DNA of 64,000 nt from Psychroserpens sp. NJDZ02 (lineage in GTDB: Bacteria > Bacteroidota > Bacteroidia > Flavobacteriales > Flavobacteriaceae), in NCBI RefSeq assembly GCF_004843725.1, contig NZ_CP039451.1:1734501-1798500 (forward strand), given 5' to 3'. Below are positions 26,825 through 35,769 of this stretch, in pieces. The translations under genes were made by a program, and so were the position numbers. Within the stretch, counting starts at the first letter, position 1, and each line of letters starts with the position of its first letter. Under the pieces are notes generated by a model that was not told the DNA's origin, did not search any database, and saw only the letters and a program-made list of their open reading frames with translations.

Positions 26825-26898
26825 GGGGCATTAGCTCAGTTGGCTAGAGCGTTTGGCTGGCAGCCAAGAGGTCAAGGGTTCGACTCCCTTATGCTCCA
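26825..26898 (+). tRNA. tRNA-Ala (anticodon GGC)
   Basis: A 74-base cloverleaf: acceptor GGGGCAT / ATGCTCC with the alanine identity pair G3-U70, D stem GCTC/GAGC, anticodon loop CTGGCAG (anticodon GGC), T stem AAGGG/CCCTT. The discriminator is A, and CCA is not encoded. It reads alanine GCC/GCU codons. It directly abuts the accessory-looking GLPGLI region. Confidence 0.95.
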
Positions 26899-27345
26899 CT
26901 TTTTTTAATATACTTTATTTTGATAGTTGTTGCAGTCTGAAGTTGTTTTGGTAGTTTGTCTAAAAATCCATTTAACACACCTATGTAAATTTAGGCTATT
27001 CAAACAATAACAAGAAGTTGAGTGCATTAATATATTTGCTAATACAGCAGTCTCTTTTAATGATAAAATTGGTTTAGAAATCACTAGTTTTAGTACTGGA
27101 ATAGCGAATTTATCTTTAGACTAATTAAGGTTGTTGAAGATTAATTTTGCAATGTATTTACAAAACTTAATTATAATTGAGGTAATATCTAAACTTCTCA
27201 ATTTATTACTACATTTAATTTAAGGTTAATGTTTTTTATTACATTTAGTTTTCCTATTACAAATTAAACAAGCTGGTCAATACTGTATTTGTTGACTTAA
27301 GATATGGCACAACAATCAACGGTATTAAATTTTAAATATATAAAG
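26899..27345. other. 447-bp non-coding stretch between tRNA-Ala and the first GLPGLI gene
   Basis: No intact gene. A 37-codon open frame without a start (27011-27124) looks protein-like. From 27136 on, the sequence is the upstream part of the duplicated GLPGLI unit and is repeated almost unchanged from 28021. Nothing else was identified in it. Confidence 0.6.
27011..27124 (+). pseudogene. Possible gene remnant (37 codons, no start)
   Basis: The frame opens after a stop at 27008-27010 and reads NTAVSFNDKIGLEITSFSTG near its end before TAA. Hydrophobic and polar alternation looks coding, but there is no initiation codon or recognisable family. It could be the tail of a gene removed when the duplicated region formed, or chance. 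Confidence 0.25.
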
Positions 27346-28020
27346 ATGAAATTTTTTTTAATTTTAAGTCTGTTGTCTTGCAGTGCTTTAGCTCAAACCG
27401 GAATAGTTAGTTACAAAGTAAAAAGATATAAAAAACCAGAGAAACAACACGAACTTGTAGTTGAGGTAAATAAAGAATATGATTTAATGAGTTTCACTTT
27501 AAGTTATAACAAAGAATTTTCTCACTTTAAACAAGACAAGAGCATCCCGTTAAATTCTTTAAATCACTTGATAGCTTCTGCTACAGTGCGCTACATGGGT
27601 CCTTGGTTTCAATATCCAATTCAAAAAGAATCTATTATTATTTCTAAAGTGCAAGCAGAGGATTATCAAATAGTTCACGATAAAATGAATCTAGAAAATT
27701 GGGAATTAACAAATGAAACTAAAACTATTGATGGTTATGAATGTTACAAAGCAACCAGAAGCCAGTTAAATGATAGGACACTAGAGTTTTATACTTTGGT
27801 AGCCTGGTATACACCAGATGTTTCTGTGCCCTACGGTCCTATTGGAGAAGGTTATTTGCCAGGATTAATTTTGCAACTTATTGTTGCTGATAGTTATGAA
27901 TATACAGTGCAAGAAATGACATTAAACCCTAAAAAAGTTGACATCCCAAAACTTAAAGTAGCAGAACGTGTAACACCAAAAGAATTTGCACTTAAAATAC
28001 GTAAGTTGAGAAAGGTTACT
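27136..28020 (+). repeat. Tandem duplication unit 1 (885 bp)
   Basis: Runs from GAAGATTAATTTTGC at 27136 to just before the same sequence at 28021. It holds the GLPGLI-1 upstream region and nearly all of its coding sequence. The boundary sequence is the end of a GLPGLI gene, so unequal crossing-over between gene ends can explain the array. Confidence 0.85.
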
Positions 28021-28029
28021 GAAGATTAA
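27346..28029 (+). CDS. GLPGLI family protein, copy 1
   Basis: 227 residues. Signal peptide MKFFLILSLLSCSALAQ. The family motif is seen as YLPGLILQL near residue 170, with the C-terminal NPKKVDIPKLK before it ends. A longer in-frame ATG at 27304 is rejected because the same leader in copy 2 contains a stop. The family is exported, Bacteroidota-specific and of unknown role, usually encoded beside a TonB-receptor-like protein, as here. It differs from copy 2 at 16 residues. Confidence 0.92.
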   Translation: MKFFLILSLLSCSALAQTGIVSYKVKRYKKPEKQHELVVEVNKEYDLMSFTLSYNKEFSHFKQDKSIPLNSLNHLIASATVRYMGPWFQYPIQKESIIISKVQAEDYQIVHDKMNLENWELTNETKTIDGYECYKATRSQLNDRTLEFYTLVAWYTPDVSVPYGPIGEGYLPGLILQLIVADSYEYTVQEMTLNPKKVDIPKLKVAERVTPKEFALKIRKLRKVTED

Positions 28030-28933
28030 TTTTGCAATGTATTTACAAAACTTAATTATAATCGAGTTAATATCTAAACTTTTACAATAAGAAACTAAAC
28101 TTCTCAATTTATTACTACATTTAATTTAAGGTTAATGTTTTTTATTACATTTAGTCTTCCTATGGGTAATTACAAGTTAAACAACCTGGTCAATACTGTA
28201 TTTGTTGACTTAAGATATGGCATAACAATCAACGGTATTAAATTTTAAATATATAAAGATGAAATTTTTTTTAATTTTAAGTCTGTTGTCTTGCAGTGCT
28301 TTAGCTCAAACGGGAATAATTAGTTATAAAGTAAAAAGATATAAAAAACCAGAGAAACAACACGAACTTATAGTTGAGGTAAACAAAGAATTAGATTTAA
28401 TGAGTTTTACTTTAAGTTATAATAAAGAGTTCTCTTACTTTAAACAAGACAAGAGTATCCCGTTAAATTCTTTAAATCACTTGATGGCTTCTGCTACAGT
28501 GGGCTACATTGGTCCTTGGTTTCAATATCCAATTCAAAAAGAATCTATTATTATTTCTAAAGTGCAAGCAGATGATTATCAAATAGTTCACGATAAAATG
28601 AATCTAGCAGATTGGGAATTAACAAATCAAACTAAAACTATTGATGGTTATGAATGTTACAAAGCAACCAGAAACCAGTTAAATGAGAGGACACTAGAGT
28701 TTTATACTTTTGTAGCCTGGTATACACCAGATGTTTCTGTGCCCTACGGTCCTATTGGAGAAGGTTATTTGCCAGGATTAATTTTGCAACTTATTGTTGC
28801 TGATAGTTATGAATATACAGTGCAAGAAATGACATTAAACCCTAAAAAAGTTGACATCCCAAAACTTAAAGAAGCAGAACGTGTAACACCAAAAGAATTT
28901 GCACTTAAATTACGTAAGTTGAGAAAGGTTACT
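28021..28933 (+). repeat. Tandem duplication unit 2 (913 bp)
   Basis: Begins GAAGATTAATTTTGC like unit 1 and ends where GAAGATTAATTT recurs at 28934. It is 28 bases longer than unit 1, chiefly because of an extra 21 bases in the intergenic part, flanked by CTAAAC direct repeats. Confidence 0.85.
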
Positions 28934-28942
28934 GAAGATTAA
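28259..28942 (+). CDS. GLPGLI family protein, copy 2
   Basis: 227 residues, same signal peptide and motif as copy 1. The 3-prime half is identical in DNA over about 160 bases, while the first two thirds carry most of the 16 amino-acid changes (for example Tyr45 to Leu, Arg82 to Gly). The start is fixed by an in-frame stop just upstream. The next gene begins 5 bases after its stop, so it forms an operon with the outer-membrane protein. Confidence 0.93.
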   Translation: MKFFLILSLLSCSALAQTGIISYKVKRYKKPEKQHELIVEVNKELDLMSFTLSYNKEFSYFKQDKSIPLNSLNHLMASATVGYIGPWFQYPIQKESIIISKVQADDYQIVHDKMNLADWELTNQTKTIDGYECYKATRNQLNERTLEFYTFVAWYTPDVSVPYGPIGEGYLPGLILQLIVADSYEYTVQEMTLNPKKVDIPKLKEAERVTPKEFALKLRKLRKVTED

Positions 28943-28947
28943 TTTAT

Positions 28948-31587
28948 ATGAAGATTATTTCTTTAATTATTATAATTTTTACAATATCATATAGTAGTTA
29001 TGGCCAGGTAACCATTTCAGGAAAGTTAAGCAGTGCTTCAGGTGTTTTGCCAGATGTTCATATTATTGCAAAACCCATAACAGAAGGCGCTAAGTTTTCT
29101 TATACGGTTTCTAATACAAAAGGAGAGTATAGTTTACAGCTAACACCTAATGCTAGTTATAAATTTACATTAAGTTTTATTGGGTTTATTACCTTAAAAC
29201 AAGAAGTGGTTATAATAGAAGAAAATAGTGTACAAAACTTTGTTTTACAAGTAGATCCTAATCAATTAGAAGAAATAGTTATAAACTATAAAGAGCCTGT
29301 TATAGTTAAAAAAGATACCACAACGTATAGAGCAGATGCTTTTACTAACGGTAAAGAACGTAAACTGCGTCAAGTACTTAAAAAATTACCAGGTGTTGAC
29401 GTTGATAGAAAAGGAAATGTAACCGTAAAAGGTAAGAAAGTAACAACTGTATTAGTAGACAATAAAACCTTTTTTACAGGAGATAGTAAATTAGCGGTTA
29501 ACAACATACCTGCAGATGTAATTTATGAAATACAGGTTATAGAAGATTATCATGAAAGTGATTTGTTAAAAGGCTTTGAGGAATCTAAAGAAGTAGCTTT
29601 AAATATAAGCCTTAAAAAGGATAAAAAGGAATTTATTTTTGGCGATTTAGAAGCTGGTAGCGATACAAAAGATAGATATGTGTTTCATCCCACAGTATTT
29701 AAATACTCACCTAAAATAAATTATAATTTTATAGGTGATATTAATAATGTGGGTAAAAAATCGTTTACGTTAAAAGATTATATTAATTACGAAGGCGGTT
29801 TTGATGTAGGCGATTTTTCATCTTTTTACACCTCTCCTATATTGCGTTTACTAGTTGATGATAATTTCTATAATAATAAACACCTATTTGGTGGTTTAAA
29901 TGTTCAAATTAATACAAATAAAAAAAACGAGTGGAGTGCATTTGTAATTGGTGTAGGTGACCATTCAGAGTCTCAAATTAACCAATCTCAAAATTATTTA
30001 GGGACCGCTGTAAATGAGGACAGAGAAACGCTTGGAAGCCTAAAGCAAAACATGTTATTAGGTAAAATTCAATTAAAATCTAGACCTAACGAAACGACTC
30101 GAATTAAATTTGAAAATAGAATAGAGCTTTCATCTGCTAATAATTTTAATCAAACCAATAGCGACATTACCTCTCGGAATATAAATTATGCAACAAATGA
30201 TAGTATCGATAATTTTACTTATAAATCTAATTTTAGAATAGAAAAACAGTTTTCGAAATTTCACACGTCTCAAGCTAAATTTAATGTGTTGTTTTCAAAA
30301 AATAATGAAGAACAATACTGGAGTAGTGATGAAAATATTTTTTCCAATGCTTTAGCTATCGAAGACAGTGACATTATAAAGGTTTATCAACAATCATCTT
30401 TAGAAACATTTAAAATTAATAGTTTTTTTAAACATTTTTGGATTATAAACCCTAAAAATCATTTGTTTTTAAGCTTTAAAAACGAATTGTTTATAAATAA
30501 TTTTCAGTCAAATTTATACCAATTTAACCCGAATGGAGTTTCTGAATTTATAGATTTTGAAAATAAAAATTATAATAAAGAAGTTTTTACAGCTTTTACT
30601 ACAGAATATAAACGTTTGATTGGTAATGCTTTTTTAACACTTAAGTTGGAGTATTTAAATTATAATAGGTTTAATAATCAGTTTGCTTTGGAGAACAATA
30701 AAAACCATAAAATACTTTTACCAAACTTAACTATAGATTGGGATATTACAGCAAATAAACAACTTAGTTTTAATTATAGCTTATCAAATAAGCAACCAAC
30801 TTATACACTGTTAAGTACCGCAAAGCAACTAACAAGTTTTAATGCTATTTATGCAGGACAGTTAGGTTTAAATGATAGCTATTATCATGATTTAAGAGTA
30901 TCGTTTAGAAAAACTCAAACTTATGGCTGGAGTTTTTATCCTACACTAAGGTATAAGATAATTAAAGATAAAATTAAAAACCTCTCTATTTTAAATAATG
31001 GTATTTACACTTCAAATACGCCTGTTAATTTAACTAATCCAGAGAAAGAATTTTCTGCAGATGTAAGATTATATTATAATTATAAATATTGGAAAGCCTG
31101 GTTAAGCACCAATTTTAGCAATAATAATTATATAAGTATATTAAATGAGTTAGAAACAAAAGCTACAAATAATAGGTATACAGGTAGAGCATCGTTTAGG
31201 TCTGTTTATATAAATGGTCCTAATGTGGATGCTACTATAAGTCATACTTATAGTGATAACAAAACGACGTTATTTGAGAGTGTTTCTAATAATACAAAAA
31301 TAGATTTAGCTATAGATTATGAGATGGGTAATTGGACTTTTTTGACAGAAAACATATATGATTATTATACTAATAAAGCATCAAATACAAATAATTCATT
31401 TAATCAAATTAACGCTTCTGTTTTTTATCAAAAAGAAGATAGTGCTTGGGGCTTCGAAATTAAGGCAAACAATATAAGTGATAGTAGGGTTAAAATAAAC
31501 TCTAGTTTAACAGATGTTTTATTTAATGAGACTAGAACGTATGTTTTCCCAAGAACAATACTGGGTAAAATAACTTATAAATTATAA
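28948..31587 (+). CDS. TonB-dependent-receptor-like outer-membrane protein with carboxypeptidase-regulatory-like domain
   Basis: 879 residues. Signal peptide to about residue 19 (SSYGQ), a CarboxypepD_reg-like beta-sandwich (20-105, VTISGKLSS to FVLQVDPNQLEEIVI), a plug-like region (about 120-215, RQVLKKLPGVDVDRKGNVTVKG and PADVIYEIQVIEDY), then a long aromatic, Asn-rich beta-barrel to the C-terminal TYKL. No SusD partner is present. Its place after GLPGLI genes is the usual context of this subgroup. The ligand is unknown. Confidence 0.85.
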   Translation: MKIISLIIIIFTISYSSYGQVTISGKLSSASGVLPDVHIIAKPITEGAKFSYTVSNTKGEYSLQLTPNASYKFTLSFIGFITLKQEVVIIEENSVQNFVLQVDPNQLEEIVINYKEPVIVKKDTTTYRADAFTNGKERKLRQVLKKLPGVDVDRKGNVTVKGKKVTTVLVDNKTFFTGDSKLAVNNIPADVIYEIQVIEDYHESDLLKGFEESKEVALNISLKKDKKEFIFGDLEAGSDTKDRYVFHPTVFKYSPKINYNFIGDINNVGKKSFTLKDYINYEGGFDVGDFSSFYTSPILRLLVDDNFYNNKHLFGGLNVQINTNKKNEWSAFVIGVGDHSESQINQSQNYLGTAVNEDRETLGSLKQNMLLGKIQLKSRPNETTRIKFENRIELSSANNFNQTNSDITSRNINYATNDSIDNFTYKSNFRIEKQFSKFHTSQAKFNVLFSKNNEEQYWSSDENIFSNALAIEDSDIIKVYQQSSLETFKINSFFKHFWIINPKNHLFLSFKNELFINNFQSNLYQFNPNGVSEFIDFENKNYNKEVFTAFTTEYKRLIGNAFLTLKLEYLNYNRFNNQFALENNKNHKILLPNLTIDWDITANKQLSFNYSLSNKQPTYTLLSTAKQLTSFNAIYAGQLGLNDSYYHDLRVSFRKTQTYGWSFYPTLRYKIIKDKIKNLSILNNGIYTSNTPVNLTNPEKEFSADVRLYYNYKYWKAWLSTNFSNNNYISILNELETKATNNRYTGRASFRSVYINGPNVDATISHTYSDNKTTLFESVSNNTKIDLAIDYEMGNWTFLTENIYDYYTNKASNTNNSFNQINASVFYQKEDSAWGFEIKANNISDSRVKINSSLTDVLFNETRTYVFPRTILGKITYKL

Positions 31588-31590
31588 AAA

Positions 31591-32109
31591 ATGTTGAAAA
31601 ATTTTGTAGTAATACTATTAATTACAACTTTAGTGTCTTGTGCTGGATCTAAACCTGTCGTTAAAAACGAAAATAAAATAGTAACAGGCATTATTGATAA
31701 AAGTGTATTAGAAGCACTACCCTATAAAAACTGGTTTAGCCCTAAATATGAAAGAGTAACCTTTAGTGAAGTGGTTGTTTTAAACATTAAAAAGCATATT
31801 AAAGATGTGAAAATTAAGGCATTTATGGGGGTTTGGTGTGGAGATAGTAAACGAGAACTACCAGTTTTTTATAAACTGTTAAAGGAAGTCGATTTTGATG
31901 AGAGTAATTTAGAAATGATAGCAGTAAACCATAATAAAAAGGCTAAGGGATTAACAAAAGGCTATAATATTATTAAGGTTCCAACTTTTATTTTTTATAG
32001 AGACAATAAAGAATTAGGACGTTTTGTTGAGTATCCTATGGAAAGCCTTGAAGAGGATATTTTTAAAATTATATCAGGGAAAACGTACAAACATTTTTAT
32101 GAGGATTAG
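31591..32109 (+). CDS. Thioredoxin-fold lipoprotein with one active-site cysteine
   Basis: 172 residues. Lipobox LVSC (Cys17). The active-site segment is VWCGDSKRELP (Cys83) where thioredoxins have WCxxC, so the resolving cysteine is replaced. The cis-proline segment VPTFIFYRDN is kept. It could be a monothiol reductase or isomerase, or a binding protein. It is 3 bases after the outer-membrane protein gene and closes the GLPGLI operon. Confidence 0.85.
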   Translation: MLKNFVVILLITTLVSCAGSKPVVKNENKIVTGIIDKSVLEALPYKNWFSPKYERVTFSEVVVLNIKKHIKDVKIKAFMGVWCGDSKRELPVFYKLLKEVDFDESNLEMIAVNHNKKAKGLTKGYNIIKVPTFIFYRDNKELGRFVEYPMESLEEDIFKIISGKTYKHFYED

Positions 32110-32112
32110 CTT

Positions 32113-32952
32113 TTAAGTTATAAAGCAAATGGTTTCCTTCAAAACTTGTTTTAAAGCTCTAGGAAGTTCTTTTTCTTGCCATGGATGTTTACTATCAAAG
32201 ACGTGATTACTATTTTCTAATTTTCTTAAATTACTATTTGGATTCCATTTATGAAGATTTATAGCTTCTTCAAATTTAACCGATGGGTCATCTTCAGCAT
32301 GAATTATTAAATGTGGAACTTTTATTTTCTTACAGCAGTGTTCTATGTTTAATCTCTCTTCGTTGGCTTTGTAATCTAAATAAAATTGATAATTATGTGG
32401 CATTTGTTGCTTTGTTCTTCCGTTTAAAACATACTTGACACCTTCTTTTTTCCATTGCTCTAAATCGCCCGTTGTGGAAGTGCGTTTTCCAAAGGCGCAA
32501 ACACTAGCCCAAGTTATTAATTTGGTTATTCTAGAATCTTCTGAAGCTTTTATAGTTGCTATTCCTCCACCTCTGGAATGTCCAATTAGCGTGATATTAG
32601 TAATGTCTATTTCAAGTAAATAGTCATTGTTTTGACTAAGTAGAAAGTTAATTAAGTCATCAAGGTCTTGTAGTTCTTTACTGTAATTATTTTCTGCAAA
32701 AGCGTCTAAATCTAGAAAATCAATAGGTTGATCAATTGTTCCACCATTATGGGAGAAGTTAAATTTAACGAAAAACAAAGCGGCATTTTTAAATTGTTCT
32801 GCTACTTGATCCCAGGCGCCCCAATCTTTAAAACCTTTATAACCATGACAAAAAATAACTAATGGTTTTGGTGTATTTGTTTTGTTATAAAATACATCAA
32901 AAACAATAGGTTTTTGGTCTTTTCTGTTTAGAACAAGGTTTTTTTGAGTCAT
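32113..32952 (-). CDS. Alpha/beta hydrolase
   Basis: 279 residues without signal peptide. Nucleophile Ser126 in GHSRGGG, oxyanion HGYKGF near residue 36, probable Asp in AEDDPSVKFEE and His in NSNHVFDSKHPW. It looks like the dienelactone hydrolase/esterase group; the substrate is unknown. Its start codon overlaps the stop of the AddB-like gene (TAATG), so it is translationally coupled to DNA repair. Confidence 0.86.
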   Translation of the reverse strand: MTQKNLVLNRKDQKPIVFDVFYNKTNTPKPLVIFCHGYKGFKDWGAWDQVAEQFKNAALFFVKFNFSHNGGTIDQPIDFLDLDAFAENNYSKELQDLDDLINFLLSQNNDYLLEIDITNITLIGHSRGGGIATIKASEDSRITKLITWASVCAFGKRTSTTGDLEQWKKEGVKYVLNGRTKQQMPHNYQFYLDYKANEERLNIEHCCKKIKVPHLIIHAEDDPSVKFEEAINLHKWNPNSNLRKLENSNHVFDSKHPWQEKELPRALKQVLKETICFIT

Positions 32953-35699
32953 TATACTTCTTTTTCGATAAAATCTATTTCTGAATTAAATATGTCTAAA
33001 ATTAAATTTTTAAGTTGAATTTCAAATTCTTTTAAGGTCTCTTCGGTAATGAGCGTGTCTTTGTTTTTACTATGTGAGCTTTCTTTTTTTGTGAATTTAA
33101 TAAACCCTTCACTTAAATTTTTAAATGAAATTATTCCAGCTTCTAAGGGAAGGTTAGTCAAGTTTTTTTTATGTAGCATATAAGCATACATTAAAACTTG
33201 AAAAGATTTACTGTATTTGTCATAATCTGTTATTAGTTTGTCCCATTCTATTACGGATACCTTGCTTTGATCAACTTTCCCTGTTTTATAATCTATTATT
33301 CGTGTAACGCCATTAAATTCATCAATTCTATCTACAGTTCCTCTTAATTGAATCGGAAAGTCTAATCCGTCAATTTGTACAGAGATATTTTCTGTTTTTG
33401 CTTCTAATGAGATTATCTTTATAGCATTACCTTTTTTAAGCGTATCGATTTCAAGATTCAAAAAATTAAGGACATAGCGTTTCGCTATTTCAAAAACAAT
33501 TAAGTTTTTTCCTTTGGTCATATCGCCTTCTTTGTATTCTTCTTTAAAATACTTGGTTATATTACTATCAATGTTTGGTATTAAAGCTTTTACCTTTTCT
33601 ACTGTTAGCAATTGATTTATAAAGGGCAGGTATAACGCTTCTAGAGTATTGTGTACGACAGTTCCTAGTGTATTGGCAGCGATAGTTTCTTCTACTTCTT
33701 CAAGGTCAGAAATGCCTAATAATTTTTGGTAATAAAAATCAATTGGGTTTCTTACATAACTTGTTAGTGATGAAGGTGAAAATCCTTTTCTAGCAATTTC
33801 TTTTAGTTGAGAAATAACTAACTCCGTTTTAGGTATTATTGCTAATTCCTTTTGGTAATTTGGAACTTTGGGGGTTAATATTTTATGATTTATTTGATGA
33901 ATATTTTCCAATTCTAACTGATTAATAAATCGACTTTTTTCTCCTCCGACTAAGGTGTCTATTTCTGTGTTATAAAGTATGTAAACTTTTTTTGCGCGTT
34001 GTAGTAAATGATAAAAGTGGTAGGTGTATACCGCGTCTTTTTCTTTATACGTAGGCAATTTGTTTTCTAACTTAACATCAAAAGGGATAAATGAATTATT
34101 GGTTTTTCCGGATGGTAAAATACCTTCATTGACATTGGATATTATTACCGTTTCAAAATCTAAAACTCGGGACTCTAGCATTCCCATAATTTGAAGTCCC
34201 TGTAGTGGCTCTCCTTGAAAGTCTAGTGTTTCAGAGCTTAATAATTCTTTATAAATACTGTATAGTCCTTTTATGTCTTTTATGTGCTTGTAGGTTTCGT
34301 TTAGTCTAAGAACCTCGTTAAATAGGATGTTGAAGCGGTATAGGTACTCTAATCCTAATTGATTTTCTTGCTTGTCTACCGACAAGTGCTCCTTTATTGT
34401 TTTAATTATCGTAAAGCAACTATTTAAACCTGTGTTAGGGTTGTTGCTCCAATTACTAAATAGTAGTGTTATAAGCTCTGATTCTTCTACGCAAATTGAT
34501 TTTAATTGAGTTACTGTAAGATAGACTAAATTGTTTTTATTTATTACTTCTATTAAATTTACGGCATTACTGTTTTTAAATAAGGGCTGTATGTATTGAT
34601 GTGATAAAATGCTTATAACATCTTTATAGTAAAATGTCGTACTATTTTTTTTCTGTAGCGTGAATAGATGCTCAAATAGAGAGGCTAATGGTATCGTTTT
34701 TAATGGAAATCCCATCGTAATATTTAAGGTGTCAACAGAATTTGGTATTGAGTTTAATACGGGTATTAGTAAATTTTCATCGCCTAATACTATTGCTGTG
34801 TTTTTGAGGGAAGCATCGTGTGTTGATAAGTCTTCTAAAATAGAACCAATAGCTTTGGCTTGACCAATGTTTTTGGGCACACCAAATACAGATATGTTTT
34901 TTTGGTCTGTATAATTGTTATTTGTCCAGTTAAATGGGTTAGTTTTAAAATGTTTCCAGGATTTTTTATGCTGACGTAAAAAGAGGCCAGCATCATGAAT
35001 GGGATTATCTACAAATGTTTTATCGGTATCCCAATACACCGAAGCTAGGTTGTTTTGTAGTAATTCTTGAATGATACTTTCTTCAGCTTCGTTTAGGGCA
35101 TTAAAGCCTAAAAAGATATGCTTTTGGTTTGTATCGTTAATGTATGTTTGTATGTTATTAAATGCCTCGCGATACAATAAACCTTGATAACCTTGATTTT
35201 GAGTTATTAATCTTTTTGTGAAGTTGGTGTAGTAAGAATCTAGTTTATTCCAGAATTTGAGATAGTTACTAACGACTTCAGTTTGTTCTGTTTGTAACGA
35301 CCAATGCTCAATGTCTTTTATAGCTTTTAAATAGTCAAATATCTTTTTTTGAGGAATCAGATAACGATCAATCTCATTAAAGTCTTGAAGAATTATTTGT
35401 GCCCATTTTGTAAAGGTTTCAAAATTTTCTTGTTCTGCCGAAGGAGTTAATTCAAGGTAAGTATTGTAAAATTCGAATAGAAGCTCTGTGTTTGATACTG
35501 ATTTTAGTAGGGATAATTCCTCAACAAAGGACTCTATACTCACTATTTTTGGAGCGAAGATGGTTTCACTTATAATTAAACTTAATTCTCGTCTTAAGAA
35601 TACTCCAGCTCTTCTGCTTGGTAAAATGAAAATAAGCTGACTAAAGTCTGCATCATTTTTCTTTAGATCATTTAGTACATCTTGAATAAAGTTTCTCAT
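32952..35699 (-). CDS. AddB-like PD-(D/E)XK nuclease-helicase subunit
   Basis: 915 residues. N-terminal helicase-like part begins LIFILPSRRAGVFLRREL. The C-terminal nuclease domain has GTVDRIDEFNGVTRIIDYKTGK, with Asp and the DYKT Lys as the PD-(D/E)XK core. No clear N-terminal Walker A is seen, as in AddB-type subunits. With the UvrD-like protein at 38593-41736 it should form the double-strand-end resecting complex. No obvious four-Cys Fe-S cluster was found at the nuclease end. Confidence 0.85.
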   Translation of the reverse strand: MRNFIQDVLNDLKKNDADFSQLIFILPSRRAGVFLRRELSLIISETIFAPKIVSIESFVEELSLLKSVSNTELLFEFYNTYLELTPSAEQENFETFTKWAQIILQDFNEIDRYLIPQKKIFDYLKAIKDIEHWSLQTEQTEVVSNYLKFWNKLDSYYTNFTKRLITQNQGYQGLLYREAFNNIQTYINDTNQKHIFLGFNALNEAEESIIQELLQNNLASVYWDTDKTFVDNPIHDAGLFLRQHKKSWKHFKTNPFNWTNNNYTDQKNISVFGVPKNIGQAKAIGSILEDLSTHDASLKNTAIVLGDENLLIPVLNSIPNSVDTLNITMGFPLKTIPLASLFEHLFTLQKKNSTTFYYKDVISILSHQYIQPLFKNSNAVNLIEVINKNNLVYLTVTQLKSICVEESELITLLFSNWSNNPNTGLNSCFTIIKTIKEHLSVDKQENQLGLEYLYRFNILFNEVLRLNETYKHIKDIKGLYSIYKELLSSETLDFQGEPLQGLQIMGMLESRVLDFETVIISNVNEGILPSGKTNNSFIPFDVKLENKLPTYKEKDAVYTYHFYHLLQRAKKVYILYNTEIDTLVGGEKSRFINQLELENIHQINHKILTPKVPNYQKELAIIPKTELVISQLKEIARKGFSPSSLTSYVRNPIDFYYQKLLGISDLEEVEETIAANTLGTVVHNTLEALYLPFINQLLTVEKVKALIPNIDSNITKYFKEEYKEGDMTKGKNLIVFEIAKRYVLNFLNLEIDTLKKGNAIKIISLEAKTENISVQIDGLDFPIQLRGTVDRIDEFNGVTRIIDYKTGKVDQSKVSVIEWDKLITDYDKYSKSFQVLMYAYMLHKKNLTNLPLEAGIISFKNLSEGFIKFTKKESSHSKNKDTLITEETLKEFEIQLKNLILDIFNSEIDFIEKEV

Positions 35700-35708
35700 T
35701 ATATAAAA

Positions 35709-35741
35709 ATAAAAAACGCTTCGGTTTCCCGAAGCGTTTTT
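35709..35741 (-). terminator. Intrinsic terminator of the OmpA-family gene
   Basis: AACGCTTCGG, short loop, CCGAAGCGTT, with U run on the reverse strand, 29 bases past the stop at 35770. Confidence 0.85.
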
Positions 35742-35769
35742 CTATAAAATTTAATGTTTTGGTTTAAAC

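Noticed and set aside
27272..27300. -7 box in front of the GLPGLI genes (TATTTG in TACTGTATTTGTTG)
   Set aside because: It lacks the two spacer bases of TAnnTTTG and has no matching -33 element.
27304..27345. Longer N-terminus for GLPGLI copy 1 starting at 27304
   Set aside because: It puts 14 residues before a good signal peptide, and the matching leader of copy 2 has a stop codon in frame.
26825..32109. Integrated mobile element using tRNA-Ala as attachment site
   Set aside because: No integrase gene, and no repeat of the tRNA 3-prime end was seen downstream in the islet.
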